A stretch of DNA of 64,000 nucleotides from Cytophagaceae bacterium ABcell3. GTDB taxonomy: Bacteria; Bacteroidota; Bacteroidia; Cytophagales; Cytophagaceae. Numbering within the stretch: position 1 is the first letter of the stretch; each line of letters begins with the position of its first letter. Below, one piece after another: positions 27,843 through 36,064 of this stretch. The notes beneath the pieces were generated by a model. It worked only from the letters and a program-made list of their open reading frames with translations. It ran no database searches and had not been told where the DNA came from. The stretch lies in NCBI GenBank assembly GCA_030913385.1, contig CP133159.1:1696584-1760583 (forward strand), given 5' to 3'. Position numbers and translations under genes: made by a program.

Positions 27843-30800
27843 AGGTTCTTTACGGCGGCCAATAACGGTAATGGTGGGGGTATTGGGGATAGTCTTCTTC
27901 TCTTATCTTTCCATTACTAAAATACCTGTTGATATATTTCCCAAATTGGGTATACCCACCATTTACGTGGCACAGCCATATGGAGGCCTTTCTCCGGAAC
28001 AAATGGAGGGGTATTTGAGCTCAATTTATGAACAGCACTTTATTTATATTACTGGTATTAAGTTTATAGAGTCAAAATCCATTCAGGGGATGTCTCTCAT
28101 TAAACTTCAGTTTCATGAAGGGACTGATATGGGGGAGTCGCTGGCACAGGTGGTGGCACAGGTAAATCGGGCATCTGGCAAAATGCCTCCAGGTACCATT
28201 GCACCCTTTGTTGTCAGGTATGATGCTGGTAACGTGCCTGTGGGACAGATTATATTCAGTAGTAAAAGCAAGTCTCTAGCAGAAATTCAGGATTTGGCCG
28301 TTCAGCGTGTCCGCCCTATGTTTTCGGCCCTGGAAGGGGTTTCTTCGCCACCGCCTGTGGGAGGTAATCAGCGTTCTATTGTAGTTTCGGTAGATCCTGA
28401 AAAGCTGAAAAGTTATAAACTATCTACTGAAGATGTGGTGGAGGCTTTGGCAAATGGAAACCGCCTTACGCCAGCAGGTTCTGTAAGGATTGGAGACACC
28501 GAATACCTTACCCGCCCTAATTCTGTTTTGGCAGATTACCGCGAACTTGAAAATATACCTGTCATGTTGGGCAGCGGTCCCTCAGTTTATCTTAAAGATT
28601 TAGCTAAGGTTGAGAATTCTGCAGATATTACTACTGGCTATGCATTGGTCAACGGCAAGCGTTCTGTTTTTATTCCTGTTACAAAACGGGCCGATGCTTC
28701 TACCTGGTCTGTGGTAAAGAACATACGAAATGCCCTGCCTCAGATGCAGCAATCAGTACCTGAAGATATAGAGGTAGCCTATGCTTTTGACCAATCTGCT
28801 TATGTGATCAAATCCTTGCGTAATGTACTATCTGAGACGGTCATTGCTGCTATACTTACAGGCCTGATGGTCTTCCTTTTTTTAGGTGATAAGAGAAGTG
28901 CCCTTGTTGTGGTCATGACCATTCCGCTGGCGCTTCTCACTGCTGTGATCTTTCTTTATCTGTCAGGGCAAACCCTCAACATAATGACACTGGTAGGGTT
29001 GGCTATTTCAATTGGTGTTTTGGTAGATGAAGCTACTGTGACCATAGAAAATATCCACCGGCATTACGAATCTGGAAAGTCCTTGCCTAAAGCAATTCTT
29101 GATGGGACAAGGGAGATTGTTGTGCCGAAACTTTTAATCCTGTTTAGTATACTGGCGGTGTTTGTGCCTGCCTTCTTTATGAGTGGAGTACCAGGGGGCA
29201 TGTTTCTTCCGCTTTCTCTTGCAGTCAGTTTTGCTATGATCGCCTCTTTTATTCTTTCTCAGACTTTTGTGCCTGTAGTTGCTAATTGGTTGCTGGATGG
29301 CAAATCGCTAAAGTCCCATAAAGAGGAAGATGGTAAGCTAAGCAGGTTTGACAGGTTTAAAGAAAAGTATCTAAAGATACTGAAGTTCAACCTGTCAAAA
29401 AACAGAAGTGTGTCCATCTTGTATCTTGGAGGATGTTCATTGCTTGCAATTGTTTTTTTTGCATTTATCGGCACCGAAATATTTCCTAAGGTTGATGCCG
29501 GCCAGTTTCAGGTAAGGCTTAAAGCGCCCGAGGGCACCAGAATAGAAAGGATGGAGGAAAAGACTCAGGACGTACTAAACCTGATTGAAGGCATTGCAGG
29601 AAGCGGTAATATTGAAATAAGTTCGGGATATGTTGGAACCATACCTTCTGCTTATCCTGCGTCTGCTACCCATATATGGAATAGCGGTCCCCAGATGAGT
29701 TACATGCTGGTAAAGGTACAAGAAGGAGCAGGCCTGAAAATTGAAACGTTCAAAGAGAAGCTAAGAAAAGCAATGGCTACTGAGTTCCCTGAAATTACTG
29801 TCTCTTTTGAACCAGCAGACCTTGTAGACCAGATTATGAGCATGGGCGCCCCGACACCTGTGGAAATTGCCATAACCGGAAAAGATATTAGAGAGACCCG
29901 TCTGCATGCAGGAAAGATTCTGGAAAAGCTGAAAGCGTACGCCTATCTTCGTGATGTGCAAATTGCCCAACCACTTGATTATCCTACCCTTGATATCAAT
30001 ATAGATAGGATAAGGGCCGGGCAGCTTAACCTTTCAGGTTATGAGGTAAGCAAGTCAATGACTTCGGCTACTTCTTCCAGCCGTTTTACCCGACCGGTTT
30101 TTTGGCTTGATGCCAGTTCTGGAAACTCCTATCAGGTGCAGGTGGAGGTGCCACAGTACAGAATGAACTCATTGAATGAACTTGAGAATATATATCTTCC
30201 TGAGAAGGCCGGTTTGAACAATCGCCTGTCTGAAGTTGCCACGATCAGCAAGACATTGTCGCCTGGCGAAGTGGTAAGGCTCAACCAGCAAAGGATGTTG
30301 ACCATAACAGCCAATCTTTATGAAAAGGATTTGGGTAGTGCCAGAAAAGATATAGAGCAAGCGGTTGCAGATGCCGGTACACCACCTAGAGGGCTTAACG
30401 TTTTGTTAAGAGGGCAGCTTTCCTTTCTTGAAGAAACTTTGTCTGAGCTTCAAACGGGGTTACTTATTGCTGTTTTTGCTATATTTCTAATGCTTGCTGC
30501 AAACTTTCAGTCTTTTAAGGTGGCATTGGCTACGCTTTCGACCGCTCCTTCTGTTGTTATGGGGGGCTTGCTGTTTCTTTTGGTTTTTCAGGCTACTTTA
30601 AATATCCAGTCATATATGGGCATTATCATGGCTCTTGGTGTTTCAATATCTAACGCTATCTTGTTTATTACTTTTGCTGAAGAAAGGCGGAAGGGCGGTT
30701 CCTCAGCATTAGACGCCGCCAAAGCCGCTGGTAACAGTCGATTAAGGCCGATTCTAATGACAAGTATTGCGATGATAGTGGGTCTTGTTCCCTTGGCATT

Positions 30801-30975
30801 GGGAGGTGATCAGACTGCACCTTTGGGTATAGCTGTTATTGGAGGACTCTTGTTTTCTACAGTAACCAATCTGCTTTTTATGCCTGTTATCTATTCATCA
30901 CTCATGAAAAAAGTGTCACCGCAGTCAGTTTCCTTGGATCCGGAGGATGAAAATAGCTCATATTTTGAAGGGTAA
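27829..30975 (+). CDS. RND-family efflux transporter (AcrB/MexB-like inner-membrane pump)
   Basis: 1048 residues, the full RND length, with TM1 at about 12-30 and two large periplasmic loops. VDEATVTIENIHRHYESG (from about residue 400) is the TM4 proton-relay region of the family, and the second half has GIIMALGVSISNAILF and SRLRPILMTSIAMIVGLVPLAL. Sequence is closer to hydrophobic/amphiphilic-type exporters than to CusA-type heavy-metal pumps, but the substrate is not predictable. It overlaps tolC upstream and the adaptor gene downstream, which is an unusual order (TolC first, adaptor last). Confidence 0.92.
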   Translation: MDLIKGSLRRPITVMVGVLGIVFFSYLSITKIPVDIFPKLGIPTIYVAQPYGGLSPEQMEGYLSSIYEQHFIYITGIKFIESKSIQGMSLIKLQFHEGTDMGESLAQVVAQVNRASGKMPPGTIAPFVVRYDAGNVPVGQIIFSSKSKSLAEIQDLAVQRVRPMFSALEGVSSPPPVGGNQRSIVVSVDPEKLKSYKLSTEDVVEALANGNRLTPAGSVRIGDTEYLTRPNSVLADYRELENIPVMLGSGPSVYLKDLAKVENSADITTGYALVNGKRSVFIPVTKRADASTWSVVKNIRNALPQMQQSVPEDIEVAYAFDQSAYVIKSLRNVLSETVIAAILTGLMVFLFLGDKRSALVVVMTIPLALLTAVIFLYLSGQTLNIMTLVGLAISIGVLVDEATVTIENIHRHYESGKSLPKAILDGTREIVVPKLLILFSILAVFVPAFFMSGVPGGMFLPLSLAVSFAMIASFILSQTFVPVVANWLLDGKSLKSHKEEDGKLSRFDRFKEKYLKILKFNLSKNRSVSILYLGGCSLLAIVFFAFIGTEIFPKVDAGQFQVRLKAPEGTRIERMEEKTQDVLNLIEGIAGSGNIEISSGYVGTIPSAYPASATHIWNSGPQMSYMLVKVQEGAGLKIETFKEKLRKAMATEFPEITVSFEPADLVDQIMSMGAPTPVEIAITGKDIRETRLHAGKILEKLKAYAYLRDVQIAQPLDYPTLDINIDRIRAGQLNLSGYEVSKSMTSATSSSRFTRPVFWLDASSGNSYQVQVEVPQYRMNSLNELENIYLPEKAGLNNRLSEVATISKTLSPGEVVRLNQQRMLTITANLYEKDLGSARKDIEQAVADAGTPPRGLNVLLRGQLSFLEETLSELQTGLLIAVFAIFLMLAANFQSFKVALATLSTAPSVVMGGLLFLLVFQATLNIQSYMGIIMALGVSISNAILFITFAEERRKGGSSALDAAKAAGNSRLRPILMTSIAMIVGLVPLALGGDQTAPLGIAVIGGLLFSTVTNLLFMPVIYSSLMKKVSPQSVSLDPEDENSSYFEG

Positions 30976-30997
30976 GTTTATTTTGAGAATCAGAATT

Positions 30998-32125
30998 ATG
31001 TTGAAATACTATTACATACTTGTTGTACTGGCCTTGTTACAGACTTCCTGCGAGTCAGGTGCTGAGAAAACACAAAAGCCAACTTTGAAAGAAGCAGAGG
31101 GGGTTATACTTCAGCGCTCAGAAGAAGCAATTGAACTTTCGCTTCCTGGTGAGTTAAAAGCTTTTGAAGAGGTGAAGGTTTATCCGAAAATTACCGGTTT
31201 TGTTAAAGAAATCCGGGTGGATCGTGGTACAAAGGTCAAAAAAGGAGATATTATTGCTGTATTAGAGGCCCCTGAAATCATTGCTCAGCTGGCTGAGGCT
31301 AAAGCAAAGGTTAGTTCTGCAGAAAGTAAAGCCATGAGTGAAGAATTAAACTGGAAAACGTCTAAGGATACCTATGAACGAATCCACAAAGCTTCTTTGA
31401 CACCGGGTGCAATCTCAGCTAATGAACTTATCAAGGTGAAGAACAGGAGCCGTGAAGATAGTGCAAGATGGGTGGCTTCCTTAAATGACCTAAAAGCTGC
31501 CAGGGCATATTTAAACGCAGCAAATGAAACTTCAAAATACTTGCAAATTAAAGCGCCTTTCGATGGACTTATTACCGAAAGGAACGTTCATACAGGTGCT
31601 TTGGTTAATGTGCAGGGAAGCGAAAATGAACTTCCGCTGTTCAAAATGGAAGCCAATGAGAAACTGAGGCTGGAAATTGCTTTGCCGGAAAACTTTTCAA
31701 ATACAGTTCTTTCTAAAGATACTTTGTGGTTCAGTGTGGGTGCTTATCCTGGAGAAATTTTTCACGGTATCCTTAATCGTCAGGCTAGCAGTATATCTGT
31801 ACGTACCCGAACCGAAATGATAGAAGCTGATGTGTTCAATTCTGAACATAGACTAAAGGCGGGAATGTTTGCGCAGGTGAAATTCAGATACAAAAGACCT
31901 GAAAATTCATTTCTTGTTCCTGCTTCCGCCGTTGTTTCTAACATGGAAGATAAATTTGTGGAAACGGTAAAGAATGGCAGGTTGCAGCGGGTGACTGTTC
32001 GCGAAGGGGTAATGCAGGGCAATAAAGTTGAAGTTTTCGGAAGTTTTAAAGAAGGGGACTCCCTTCTGCTTAGAGGGAGTGATGAATATAAGAACGGAGA
32101 TGTTATTGATTTGAAAATTAGGTAA
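30998..32125 (+). CDS. RND efflux periplasmic adaptor (HlyD/MFP family lipoprotein)
   Basis: 375 residues from ATG 30998. This start gives a lipoprotein signal MLKYYYILVVLALLQTSC with the lipobox Cys at 18; a longer frame from 30947 overlaps the RND gene and has no signal. The chain has a lipoyl half-motif (KVYPKITGFVKEIRVDRG then KVKKGDIIAVLEAPE), a coiled-coil hairpin (about 95-160), the second lipoyl half (KAPFDGLITERNVHTGALV) and beta-barrel and membrane-proximal domains. It couples the pump to the outer-membrane channel. Confidence 0.88.
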   Translation: MLKYYYILVVLALLQTSCESGAEKTQKPTLKEAEGVILQRSEEAIELSLPGELKAFEEVKVYPKITGFVKEIRVDRGTKVKKGDIIAVLEAPEIIAQLAEAKAKVSSAESKAMSEELNWKTSKDTYERIHKASLTPGAISANELIKVKNRSREDSARWVASLNDLKAARAYLNAANETSKYLQIKAPFDGLITERNVHTGALVNVQGSENELPLFKMEANEKLRLEIALPENFSNTVLSKDTLWFSVGAYPGEIFHGILNRQASSISVRTRTEMIEADVFNSEHRLKAGMFAQVKFRYKRPENSFLVPASAVVSNMEDKFVETVKNGRLQRVTVREGVMQGNKVEVFGSFKEGDSLLLRGSDEYKNGDVIDLKIR

Positions 32126-32127
32126 TT

Positions 32128-32574
32128 ATGCTTAAAAAGTTGTTATCAACCGACCAAGCCCGTGTGACCATTTTAATCAGGATCATGGTAAGTATAGTGT
32201 TTTTGTCAGAAGGGATCCAGAAATTTTTATTCCCAGACATTCGTGGTGTCGGGAGGTTTGAAAAAATAGGTTTGCCCGAACCAGAGTTTCTAGGCTTCTT
32301 TGTTGGCGGATTTGAAGTTTTGTGTGGGGCGTTGATTTTGTTGGGCTTATTGACAAGGTTGGCAGCAATACCTACTTTGACTATTATGCTAGTGGCAATT
32401 GCTACTACAAAATTGCCCATGTTGTCAGATGAAGGGTTTTGGTATATGATGCATGCCAGTCGTACAGATTTTTCCATGCTCATTGGGAGTATTTACCTCA
32501 TTATAAAAGGCGGTGGCGCTTGGTCTTTGGATAATATGTTGTTTGGCCTAAGATTGCGCTCAAGTTATAAATGA
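32128..32574 (+). CDS. DoxX-family membrane protein
   Basis: 148 residues with four TM helices. RIMVSIVFLSEGIQKFLFP near the start and GGFEVLCGALILLGLLTRL in the middle are typical DoxX motifs. DoxX proteins are linked to respiratory-chain or redox-stress functions, but the exact role is unclear. It starts 2 bp after the adaptor stop, so it belongs to the efflux operon; whether it helps the pump is unknown. The operon ends at a bidirectional hairpin at 32587-32623. Confidence 0.85.
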   Translation: MLKKLLSTDQARVTILIRIMVSIVFLSEGIQKFLFPDIRGVGRFEKIGLPEPEFLGFFVGGFEVLCGALILLGLLTRLAAIPTLTIMLVAIATTKLPMLSDEGFWYMMHASRTDFSMLIGSIYLIIKGGGAWSLDNMLFGLRLRSSYK

Positions 32575-32586
32575 CTAACGCTTTAT

Positions 32587-32625
32587 AGGATTGGGCTAAT
32601 CTTTTAAGTTCGAACCCAATCCTTT
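32587..32625. terminator. Hairpin between convergent DoxX and DUF427 genes
   Basis: Perfect 9-bp arms AGGATTGGG and CCCAATCCT enclose a 19-base loop in the gap between two convergent genes; it is followed by TTTAG on the + strand. It is likely a bidirectional terminator, though without a strong T tract. Confidence 0.5.
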
Positions 32626-32639
32626 AGCTTTCTGCCTGT

Positions 32640-32921
32640 TTACCGTTCTATTTTAATGTCTTTCCAAAACCCAATATAGCCTTCTAAGAACGATGCTTTT
32701 CCTTTAGGGTTTGGATACTCCCATGCGGCATTTTTGCTCATATCGCCATTGGCTTTTACATGATAGTAGGATGCTTCTCCTTTCCAAGGGCAAATGGAGT
32801 TGTGTTCTGACTCTTCTAGGAATTCTTCTTTAATGGAGCTTTTTGGAAAATACCTATAGCCATCTACTTCTATTGTATTGTTGCTTTCGGCAATAATTTG
32901 ATCTTTGTATATAGCTTTCAT
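32640..32921 (-). CDS. DUF427-family protein
   Basis: 93 residues containing YRYFPKSSIKEEFL then STxPWKGEASYY-like SICPWKGEASYY and AAWEYPNPK, the conserved face of the DUF427 beta fold. This family is common in bacteria and of unknown biochemical role. It is a single gene, convergent to the efflux operon and followed upstream by a 132-bp gap to the serine hydrolase stop. Confidence 0.82.
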   Translation of the reverse strand: MKAIYKDQIIAESNNTIEVDGYRYFPKSSIKEEFLEESEHNSICPWKGEASYYHVKANGDMSKNAAWEYPNPKGKASFLEGYIGFWKDIKIER

Positions 32922-33053
32922 GTTCCTCCCTTTTTATAGTACAACTGATAGCTGGTAAAAGGGTTAAAAAGCCATTAGTTTATTTGCTTATAAGGCAATA
33001 GAAAGAAACTCTTTTGTCTGAGTTTTGTAGTATAATAATAGCTTCAAGTCAGT

Positions 33054-34220
33054 TTATTCCATTAACAGGTTTACAAGTCTTCTTCTGAAATCCAGGTAAA
33101 TGGGGTTGAGGCGGCTATAGGTATCGTTGCCATAGTTCATGAGCAATGAAAAAGAGACGTTTTTTTCGGGGAAATAAAACAGTTCGCCTGTATAGGCCAG
33201 ATCTCGTCCGCCATGTCCTATCCCATACTCTAAAGGGTCTCTTCTGTCCAGAAAGTCTTCAATTACTCCTACTCCGAACCTTGTATCATTACTCTTGATT
33301 GGATTAATTTCTAGCATTATATCCAAGCTTTCCTGAGAAAGGACTGTTTTGTTAATTAAAAGCGCTTCTAGAAAAGTATGTAGGTCAATGACAGTAGAGT
33401 GCAGTCCATTGTACCCGTTACCAATTCCCGTATTGTAGTTGCTGATGTTTACTATTTTGCCGTTGTTGTAAAGGTCGAAATAACCTTGGGCTACACCGTG
33501 TTCAGGAAGGTTGTCGTGAAACGGATAGAAAGTGTCATTTAGTCTTAGTGGGTCGAGGATCTTGTCTCTTAAAAGCTTCCCATGCTTTACCCCCGTTGCA
33601 TAATCTACCACCAGACTGGCCAATAAGGTATTAGAATTGCTGTAGGAAACATTTGTGCCAGGAGGGAAGCGGGACGGGTGGTCGTAAACATACTCCATCA
33701 GTTCTTTTGCTTTCCATCTTTTGGTAGGGTTATTTAAAATATCTAAGTAAAAGGACCTGTCCGTAGAGTGGTTATAAAGCCCTGAACTGTGGTTCAGTAA
33801 CATGTATAAAGTTATTTGTTCTGCATTCTCTATTTTTTGTGTTATTTCCGAAGGTAAGTATTCGCTGACCGGTCGGTTTATGTCCAGCGTTTTTTCTTCG
33901 TGCAGTTTCAGCGCAAGTGCAGCAAAAAAAAGTTTTGTAATACTTGCCGTTTGGCTGATATGGCAGGGTTGCATGTCAATATCTTTGTCAATGTCTGCTT
34001 TGCCTTCTGCTCCTATCCATTCGCCTTCTTGGTCTTTGATCATAATAGCCATGCCAGGAAGCCCTTTTTTTCTATATTCAATCATTAGGTTCGAAATAGC
34101 CGCTCCTTTTAAATGTTCTTGATTTGAGTTATAGGTGTTACAATTCGTAGTTGGGGCAACTATTGGTTCTCTGCATGCGCTCAACAGTAATATTAGCAGC
34201 AAAAGTAGTTTGGCATTCAT
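33054..34220 (-). CDS. Serine hydrolase of the class C beta-lactamase / DD-peptidase fold
   Basis: 388 residues from ATG 34220, chosen because it starts the lipoprotein signal MNAKLLLLLILLLSAC (Cys16); the longer frame starts inside the IS. Active-site motifs are S-x-x-K in ASITKLF, Y-x-N in VSYSNSN, and HGG in GIGHGGRDL (the KTG-like third motif). Such PBP4*-like proteins may be esterases, peptidases or true lactamases. An ISL3-type element is inserted 25 bp upstream of the start, so its original promoter has probably been displaced. Confidence 0.86.
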   Translation of the reverse strand: MNAKLLLLLILLLSACREPIVAPTTNCNTYNSNQEHLKGAAISNLMIEYRKKGLPGMAIMIKDQEGEWIGAEGKADIDKDIDMQPCHISQTASITKLFFAALALKLHEEKTLDINRPVSEYLPSEITQKIENAEQITLYMLLNHSSGLYNHSTDRSFYLDILNNPTKRWKAKELMEYVYDHPSRFPPGTNVSYSNSNTLLASLVVDYATGVKHGKLLRDKILDPLRLNDTFYPFHDNLPEHGVAQGYFDLYNNGKIVNISNYNTGIGNGYNGLHSTVIDLHTFLEALLINKTVLSQESLDIMLEINPIKSNDTRFGVGVIEDFLDRRDPLEYGIGHGGRDLAYTGELFYFPEKNVSFSLLMNYGNDTYSRLNPIYLDFRRRLVNLLME

Positions 34221-34244
34221 TTTAGTGATGAATTTGATTTGGGT

Positions 34245-34252
34245 GAAAAAAA
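34245..34252. repeat. 8-bp target-site duplication (left) of the ISL3-type IS
   Basis: GAAAAAAA lies directly outside the left end of the element, and the same 8 bp occurs at 35671-35678 outside the right end. Eight-base duplications are standard for the ISL3 family. Confidence 0.8.
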
Positions 34253-34276
34253 GGGTCACCGTATTTTTCTGGGGAT

Positions 34277-35197
34277 TTAAGCAAAAAGCTTAGAGAGCCT
34301 GAACAAGAAAAACCTGGTATCTACAACGCCTCTTAAGTTTGCCCTGAAGAGCTTTATTTTTGAATTAAAAGATTCCGCATTTGCATTGGTAGATCTATTG
34401 TCAAAGAAGTTTAGAATATTGCTCATATGGTTGCTTACTGTATTTGCTACCGTTAAAAATTCTTTAATTTCCATCTCATGAGTTTTATTGATCCATTCAT
34501 TAAACTTTTTTTCAGCGGAAATTTTTGTGTTGCTTTCATATATTAGCCTAAACTCAAGAACATGGTCATAAGCTTTTTTGAGGTCTGGATAATTTTCAAA
34601 AGCTATGTTGGCTCTCTGCTCTTGGCTTTGAGTCCAATCAGCTTTCTTTTTGGCAAAGACATACCTGCAGCGGGCCAAAAGTTGCTTTGGGGTGTCCCCA
34701 TTGGGCAATAAGGGTGCTTTATACCTAACGCCATTCTTTTTGGCAGCTTCGATAGCCTTGTTTTCCATATCTAGTTCAACCCATCTTTGATTGACCCTTA
34801 TATGTTGTAGAGCCTCCAGGGCCAGCCTTACTACATGAAAGCGGTCTGTAACCAAATTTGCCATGGGGAAACATGTTCTTGCGGATGACTCCATGTTTTT
34901 TGCCATGTCAAGGGTTACTTCCTTTACTTTATTCCTTTGTTCCAGAGGGATTTTCTCCAGAACTTGTATGATATTTGCCGACAATGTGCCTTTTACAGAA
35001 GCTACCAAAGAGCCTCTTTTGCCTCTCCCGTTTTTATTGGTAACAAAAGTGTACAACTCTCCTTTTGACAGTGCAACTTCGTCTATACTGAGATGCTCTC
35101 CGATATTGTCCGGAAAGACCAAATAGTCCTCTGCATGCTCTTTTTGTTCCCACTGCTTAAACCCACTGCTTTTCTTCTTATAGTGCCTCCTCAACAA
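34277..35197 (-). CDS. ISL3/ISAon1-type transposase, catalytic part
   Basis: 306 residues starting at TTG 35197. SIDEVALSKGELYTFVTN carries the first catalytic Asp, VTLDMAKNME and NLVTDRFHVVR the second Asp region, and NANAESFNSKIKLFRANLRG the third acidic residue, which together are the DDE_Tnp_ISL3 pattern. Its reading frame is +1 relative to the upstream N-terminal ORF and stays open back to about 35267, so the two frames overlap and a fused product could arise by frameshifting. Confidence 0.85.
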   Translation of the reverse strand: MLRRHYKKKSSGFKQWEQKEHAEDYLVFPDNIGEHLSIDEVALSKGELYTFVTNKNGRGKRGSLVASVKGTLSANIIQVLEKIPLEQRNKVKEVTLDMAKNMESSARTCFPMANLVTDRFHVVRLALEALQHIRVNQRWVELDMENKAIEAAKKNGVRYKAPLLPNGDTPKQLLARCRYVFAKKKADWTQSQEQRANIAFENYPDLKKAYDHVLEFRLIYESNTKISAEKKFNEWINKTHEMEIKEFLTVANTVSNHMSNILNFFDNRSTNANAESFNSKIKLFRANLRGVVDTRFFLFRLSKLFA

Positions 35198-35228
35198 ATC
35201 CCCTTTGACCTCATAATAGCTGCCAATG

Positions 35229-35615
35229 TTACCAATGGTATCTTCGCGGGTCTCGACCTGTACCTTTTAAAAAATCTGAAAGCTCTTGAGTGATTTTAGA
35301 GCCTTCAGCTACAAATGAATAGTCATTGTAAACTATTTTGTTCTTGCATGTTTTATGCCTCCACCTTCGTCGCTTAAATTCAAGATAAACGGCTTTTCCC
35401 CTTATAGGGAAATCTTGCACAATTTTAGGTTCATAAAAACCTTTAGACTCGTACTCTTCAGGATTATGTTTTCCTAATAGCCGGTTCTGCTCAATGAGGT
35501 TGATTTTATAAAAGGATCTTTTGCTGTTCAGGTCACATAGCTCTATTACAGCTTCTATTTCAAAAAAATCTAGTATGCCTTCCGGCAAAAAAGGGGCAAT
35601 AATGTTTTCTTTCAT
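35229..35615 (-). CDS. ISL3/ISAon1-type transposase, N-terminal region
   Basis: 128 residues. It has the YLEFKRRRWRHKTCKNK segment, a basic DNA-contact region with one retained Cys of the zinc-finger-like N-terminus seen in ISL3 transposases. The ORF ends just after a TTTTTTAAAA run, while the catalytic ORF starts in the +1 frame nearby. Two separate ORFs of these sizes are, as I recall, typical for ISAon1-type elements, so this is likely the natural arrangement and not decay. Confidence 0.75.
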   Translation of the reverse strand: MKENIIAPFLPEGILDFFEIEAVIELCDLNSKRSFYKINLIEQNRLLGKHNPEEYESKGFYEPKIVQDFPIRGKAVYLEFKRRRWRHKTCKNKIVYNDYSFVAEGSKITQELSDFLKGTGRDPRRYHW

Positions 35616-35670
35616 CTTGCCTTAAAATTAACAAATCAAACCAAAACTCCCCAACTTTTACGTGTGAGCC

Positions 35671-35678
35671 GAAAAAAA
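35671..35678. repeat. 8-bp target-site duplication (right) of the ISL3-type IS
   Basis: GAAAAAAA adjoins the right terminal repeat and matches 34245-34252. The 275 bases that follow, to 35953, are A/T-rich and I see no gene in them; they probably include the old upstream region of the serine hydrolase gene. Confidence 0.8.
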
Positions 35679-36054
35679 GGGTAGGTGATAGAGTAGATTA
35701 TTTTGTTGTTGAATAAACTTGGCATAAGTGGCCGATGATTTACCTTGCTGTAACCAGTTGTATGGTGGATTTTTACAAAACGAGGCATTTTTAAGAAAAT
35801 ATCAAATGTTATAGATAGTGGTTTGAACTGTTGGAAATAACCCTTTTTTATAAATTTTGTTTTTGTACAGGTTGATTAGCGCTCTATGCTTGTAATATTT
35901 GGTAGGGTGGTCCGTGCAAAACGAAAAATAGGTGTTGTTTACGAAGGGACAGCTTATTTGCCCACCTTTTCTTCATAGTCTGAAAGGATCTGTTTTGCCT
36001 TTTCTAATTTTTCTTTGGTTTCTGATGCGGGCTCTGAAAAGCTGCTTTTTAATA

Positions 36055-36064
36055 CATGTAATAC
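36055..36064. repeat. 10-bp target-site duplication (left) of the IS4-type IS
   Basis: CATGTAATAC directly precedes the left terminal repeat and recurs at 37535-37544 after the right one. Ten-base duplications occur in several IS4 subgroups. Confidence 0.9.

Larger units (their letters stand above)
34253..35670 (-). mobile_element. ISL3-type insertion sequence (ISAon1-like, two ORFs), 1418 bp
   Basis: The element is flanked by an 8-bp duplication (GAAAAAAA). Its imperfect terminal repeats begin GGGTCACC on the left and GGCTCACA on the right (read inward) and share TGGGGA at positions 18-23; about 14 of 26 bases match. Inside are two reverse-strand ORFs, an N-terminal-region ORF and a DDE transposase ORF, in frames one base apart. 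This layout is what I recall for ISAon1-like elements. Both ORFs look intact, so the copy may be recent. Confidence 0.85.
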
